Shown here: in pieces, positions 57,798-60,563 of the stretch
Numbering within the stretch: position 1 is the stretch's first letter
Layout of the letters: every line of letters begins with the position of its first letter
Source of the DNA: Methanobrevibacter sp. TMH8
Lineage (GTDB): Archaea > Methanobacteriota > Methanobacteria > Methanobacteriales > Methanobacteriaceae
Reading direction: 5' to 3'
NCBI RefSeq assembly: GCF_020148105.1
Contig: NZ_JAHLZE010000032.1
Location: 1-60,563, forward strand
Length of the DNA stretch: 60,563 bases
Notes under the pieces: model-generated
The model's input: the letters and a program-made list of their open reading frames with translations, nothing else
The model's database searches: none
What the model was told of the DNA's origin: nothing
Made by a program: the position numbers and the translations under genes

Positions 57798-58214
57798 TTA
57801 GCTGTCTCTTATATCCAACATTGTTTTTATAATCTCTAAGTCATCTTTGTTTTTTATATCTATAATAACTGATTTTCCTTCCCGATATGCTTTAGTTTCT
57901 TTTATTGTTGTTTTTATTTTTTCAGGAAAATCCATGTCTAAAAGTATTTCTGAAACTTTGACACTCATATTAACTGTTCCTAAGAAATATTTATCATTCG
58001 GTGATAAAAATATTAAATTCCTTTTTTCATTTGAAATTCTATAAGTCCATCCAGCATTTTTACTATAAAATTTCCATTCACCATTTAATGGACCATAATT
58101 TTCTTCTAAATAATCCATTAGTTCCTCCCAAATATCAATGTTTTCATTTAAAACTTCTTTTAAATCATCTTGATCTGGAACTACTTCTTTGTTATCAAAA
58201 ATACTTGTTGTCAT
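57798..58214 (-). CDS. DUF3788-family protein
   Basis: A 138-residue soluble protein with the core GEWKFYSKNAGWTYRI (about 50-66), RNLIFLSPNDKYFLGTV and KAYREGKSVIIDIKNKDDLE, which I associate with DUF3788. The function is unknown. GAGGG lies nine bases before the ATG. It is 195 bp upstream of the endonuclease IV-like gene on the same strand. Confidence 0.78.
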   Translation of the reverse strand: MTTSIFDNKEVVPDQDDLKEVLNENIDIWEELMDYLEENYGPLNGEWKFYSKNAGWTYRISNEKRNLIFLSPNDKYFLGTVNMSVKVSEILLDMDFPEKIKTTIKETKAYREGKSVIIDIKNKDDLEIIKTMLDIRDS

Positions 58215-58463
58215 TGTTTAGATCCCTCTTTTTGAATTAATGATTATTATAAAACAATATATTTTTTATATTATATAAAAATAATTAGATAAAAATAATA
58301 AAAATAGCAATATAAAAACTGTTTTGGTATATAATAAATAAAAAAATTATAAAAATAATTATAAAATTAAAAATTTTAATAATTAGAATTTATTTAAAAA
58401 AGTAAAAACAATGCAAAATATAAAAATGAGAAATTGATAAAATAAAAAAATAAAAAGTGGAAA

Positions 58464-59477
58464 TTATAAAATTCCCATAGCTTTATTAGTTTTAGCTATT
58501 GATTTTTCATTGTCAGATTCTAATTCTAACATAGCTCTTATTGCATCTACATTTTCTGGTACAACATCTGATTCTTGGTGTACAGCTTGCATATAGAACA
58601 ATTCTCCATCTACTATGTTAAGGGACTCTTTCCAAATTGGAATTTCAAATAAATCATTTCTACTTCTTCCAAGTTCTTTAGCATATTCCATAAATTCAGC
58701 TGTTGAACCTAAACCTTCTTTTGCATTTAATAAAAGTACTCGAGATCTATTTTCAAGAACATCAATAACATCATTTAGTGCTACATCATTTTCAAGCTCA
58801 ACCATCAAATTATGCTGATGCATAAGTGTGGTTGGAACAAGAAGAGCAACAGTTGTAATATCTGCACCATACATAACAGTTTTTAAATCAGGACCATGAT
58901 GTGAAGGAACTGTTGGAGGATTAGGAACAATTGCATTAATTGGACCCTTATTTACTTGAGAAGGATCTCCACCACGCCTAACCATTACAGCTCTAATTTT
59001 CTTTATACCGCAAAGATCATCAATTGGTTTTAAACTACGTGTAAGTCCAGTAGTATTACAAGATACTACACGAGAATAATCTGCACCATAAGAATCATTA
59101 TAATTTGAAAATGAGTTGAATGATAATCCTGTGAGATCATGATCTTCCCCACCTTGATAAATAGCTTTTACACCAGTTTTTTTATATTTTTTAAGGTTTT
59201 CAGGACCAATATTTCCAGGAGTACAATCAACAACGATATCAACATCAGATATCATTTCATCAGTAGTTCCAGCTATTTCAATTCCTGCTTGATCAAATAA
59301 TTTTTCTCGCTCAGGAATAGCTATATACAAATCATAACCTTTTTCAACTGCCATTCGAGCTTCAAAGTCAGGTTTTGTTTTACTAACTCCAACAACTTTC
59401 ATATCATCTTGAGCTGAAACAGCATCAGCTACTCTTTTTCCTATTGTCCCATATCCATTAATAGCTACTGAATTCAT
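58464..59477 (-). CDS. gap: Glyceraldehyde-3-phosphate dehydrogenase, archaeal phosphorylating type
   Basis: Interconverts glyceraldehyde 3-phosphate and 1,3-bisphosphoglycerate, mainly gluconeogenic in hydrogenotrophic methanogens. The N-terminal Rossmann motif is [16 protein letters not shown], and the catalytic Cys140 is in [31 protein letters not shown] and HHGPDLKTV are typical of the archaeal class. Length is 337 residues. CGGAG lies before the ATG at 59477. It is divergent from the CDP-alcohol phosphatidyltransferase gene. Confidence 0.96.
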   Translation of the reverse strand: MNSVAINGYGTIGKRVADAVSAQDDMKVVGVSKTKPDFEARMAVEKGYDLYIAIPEREKLFDQAGIEIAGTTDEMISDVDIVVDCTPGNIGPENLKKYKKTGVKAIYQGGEDHDLTGLSFNSFSNYNDSYGADYSRVVSCNTTGLTRSLKPIDDLCGIKKIRAVMVRRGGDPSQVNKGPINAIVPNPPTVPSHHGPDLKTVMYGADITTVALLVPTTLMHQHNLMVELENDVALNDVIDVLENRSRVLLLNAKEGLGSTAEFMEYAKELGRSRNDLFEIPIWKESLNIVDGELFYMQAVHQESDVVPENVDAIRAMLELESDNEKSIAKTNKAMGIL

Positions 59478-59807
59478 TTAAATAATCTCCGATAGTAAAT
59501 AAACTTTAATTAATCTTATATTATCATTTATTATATTTATACTATATTAAATTATTATTAAATAAATGTAATGAATTGTATTTATAAAAAGAAGTTATCT
59601 ATAAAAAAATTTAAAAATAAAAGAATAATAAAATAATAATAAAAGGATATTTATATTAATATTATTATAAAGAATAATTATTATATATTCTTAAGAATAT
59701 GATTACACATATCATATAAAATGATTAAAGTATTAATCCACAATAATTAAAATTAATATGTGTAAATAATACATAATGATAACTTATAGCAAATTAGAGG
59801 AATTTTT
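59478..59807. other. Divergent intergenic region gap / phosphatidyltransferase
   Basis: 330 bp with promoters for both genes. A TATA-like GTATAAATAT near 59536-59545 lies on the gap side. No coding frame. Confidence 0.4.
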
Positions 59808-60332
59808 TTGAATTGGGGAAATTTAGTTTCAAGTATTAGGATTATTTTAGCCCCATTTATTCTATTATTTGCACCATTTAGTATAGAGTTTTTTATTATT
59901 TATTCAGTTTGTTGTATTAGTGATATTTTTGATGGATATATTGCTCGTAAAACTAATTCCGTGACTGAATTTGGAGCTAAACTAGATACTATCGGAGATA
60001 TTATTCTGCTGAGTATTGTAATAATTGCAATATTCCCTGCATTATCTTTTCCTCTTTTTATATGGATTTGGATTCTTATAATCTTTGTAATTAGAATAAT
60101 ATCCATGATTATAGTGTATTGTAAATATAAAACATTTGCAATGCTTCATACTACTAGTAATAAAATATCCGGATTTTTATTATTTATCTTTGTTTATTTA
60201 TATCCCTTTATAAATACAACCATATTATTAACTTTTATCTGTATATTTACAACTTTTTCAGCAATAGAAGAATTAATAATACATTTAAAATCTAAAAAAT
60301 TAGATTTAGATATTAAAGGATTATTTTTTTAA
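59808..60332 (+). CDS. CDP-alcohol phosphatidyltransferase family protein
   Basis: A 174-residue membrane enzyme with about five helices. It carries the exact family signature: DIFDGYIAR (Asp39, Asp42, Gly43, Arg47) followed by GAKLDTIGD (Gly56, Asp60, Asp64). It transfers an alcohol to CDP-archaeol; small size and position do not reveal which alcohol. The start is TTG with AGAGG seven bases upstream. It is distinct from the archaetidylserine synthase at 23106-23903. Confidence 0.85.
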   Translation: MNWGNLVSSIRIILAPFILLFAPFSIEFFIIYSVCCISDIFDGYIARKTNSVTEFGAKLDTIGDIILLSIVIIAIFPALSFPLFIWIWILIIFVIRIISMIIVYCKYKTFAMLHTTSNKISGFLLFIFVYLYPFINTTILLTFICIFTTFSAIEELIIHLKSKKLDLDIKGLFF

Positions 60333-60438
60333 AAAATTATTTCAAAAACAAATTCAAAATGAAAACAAATTAAAAAATTAAAAACATAAAAACTGATGGA
60401 AAATAAAAATAAATAATAAAAATGAGGGTGACTCATAA

Positions 60439-60469
60439 TTTTTTTTCTTTTTTCTTTTATTTTTCCTTT
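60439..60469 (+). terminator. T-rich terminator
   Basis: Thirty bases that are almost all T, in four runs separated by single C or A bases, begin about 105 bases after the phosphatidyltransferase stop and just before the next promoter. Confidence 0.5.
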
Positions 60470-60472
60470 AAA

Positions 60473-60480
60473 TTTATATA
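60473..60480 (+). promoter_or_regulatory. TATA box of the gene at the right edge
   Basis: TTTAAATTTATATA is a strong BRE/TATA match about 60 bases upstream of the ATG at 60534. Confidence 0.5.
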
Positions 60481-60533
60481 GTAGGAAGTACAATCTATAT
60501 TTAAGAAATATTATTTGTTAGGTTGTGTTTTTT

Positions 60534-60563
60534 ATGGTTTTGAAAGATGATTCTATTAATCAA
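60534..60563 (+). CDS. Probable start of a gene truncated by the window edge
   Basis: An ATG follows a good TATA box by a typical distance and the frame (MVLKDDSINQ) stays open to the edge. Only ten codons are visible, with a weak Shine-Dalgarno (AGGTTGTG). No function can be assigned. Confidence 0.4.
   Translation, partial: MVLKDDSINQ

Noticed and set aside
1-60563. tRNA, rRNA, insertion sequence, prophage or integration site
   Set aside because: No GC-rich island with tRNA T-loop or rRNA motifs was seen in the spacers, and no transposase, integrase or phage gene is encoded.

Overview
This window looks like chromosome from a very AT-rich, pseudomurein-walled methanogen of the order Methanobacteriales, most likely a low-G+C Methanobrevibacter. 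The methanogen call rests on component A2 of the methyl-coenzyme M reductase activation system, a methanogenesis marker 9 domain protein, two F420 biosynthesis enzymes (CofD, CofE), archaeal PurO, GTP cyclohydrolase III, MptD, SepCysS, Taw1, an archaeal histone, archaeal-type GAPDH and archaetidylserine synthase. A MreB-like protein, a pseudomurein-endopeptidase-like transglutaminase, a sortase and large adhesin-like beta-helix proteins fit a pseudomurein wall. MoeA argues against Methanosphaera. Genus is inference; base composition was judged by eye.

Layout. 1-2220: 5' part of an adhesin-like gene (minus strand), followed by 1.3 kb of gene-free tandem repeats. 3498-8958 (minus): triosephosphate isomerase, a secreted transglutaminase, Taw1 and succinyl-CoA synthetase beta. 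9162-12054 (minus): korDABC for 2-oxoglutarate:ferredoxin oxidoreductase, which with SucC forms part of the incomplete reductive TCA branch. 12561-15035 (minus): a second adhesin-like gene with no ATG/GTG/TTG start, preceded by two inverted 20-bp palindromes. 15920-23903 (minus): MreB-like protein, an unknown, MptD, sortase, DUF515 protein and archaetidylserine synthase. 24391-31130 (plus): RNase HII, ExbB/ExbD, PurO, CofE, MoeA, a GyrI-like protein and a tiny membrane protein. 31380-36861 (minus): two small unknowns, SepCysS, a TldE/PmbA protein, phosphoglycolate phosphatase and HypD.

37204-45211 (plus): a DrrAB-like ABC transporter, then a surface-glycan block: a NeuA-PseG fusion, NeuB/PseI synthase, a QHG-motif glycan transferase and a Wzx-like flippase, together a partial nonulosonic-acid (sialic/pseudaminic/legionaminic-type) pathway. 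45548-53672 (plus): CofD, GTP cyclohydrolase III, a Dus-like protein, AtwA, marker 9 protein, and SirC-HemA for tetrapyrroles (F430, siroheme, corrinoids). 53673-59477 (minus): DUF4013 protein, AAA ATPase, histone, endonuclease IV-like protein, DUF3788 protein and GAPDH. 59808-60332 (plus): a second CDP-alcohol phosphatidyltransferase. A new gene probably begins at 60534.

Most of the window is conserved methanogen housekeeping. The accessory signals concentrate around surface functions: two adhesins with paralogous N-termini and repeat-rich upstream regions, two secreted-protein genes that appear to start at ATT seven bases after a GGAGG Shine-Dalgarno, and the nonulosonate cluster. I found no tRNA, rRNA, CRISPR array, insertion sequence or recombinase gene.
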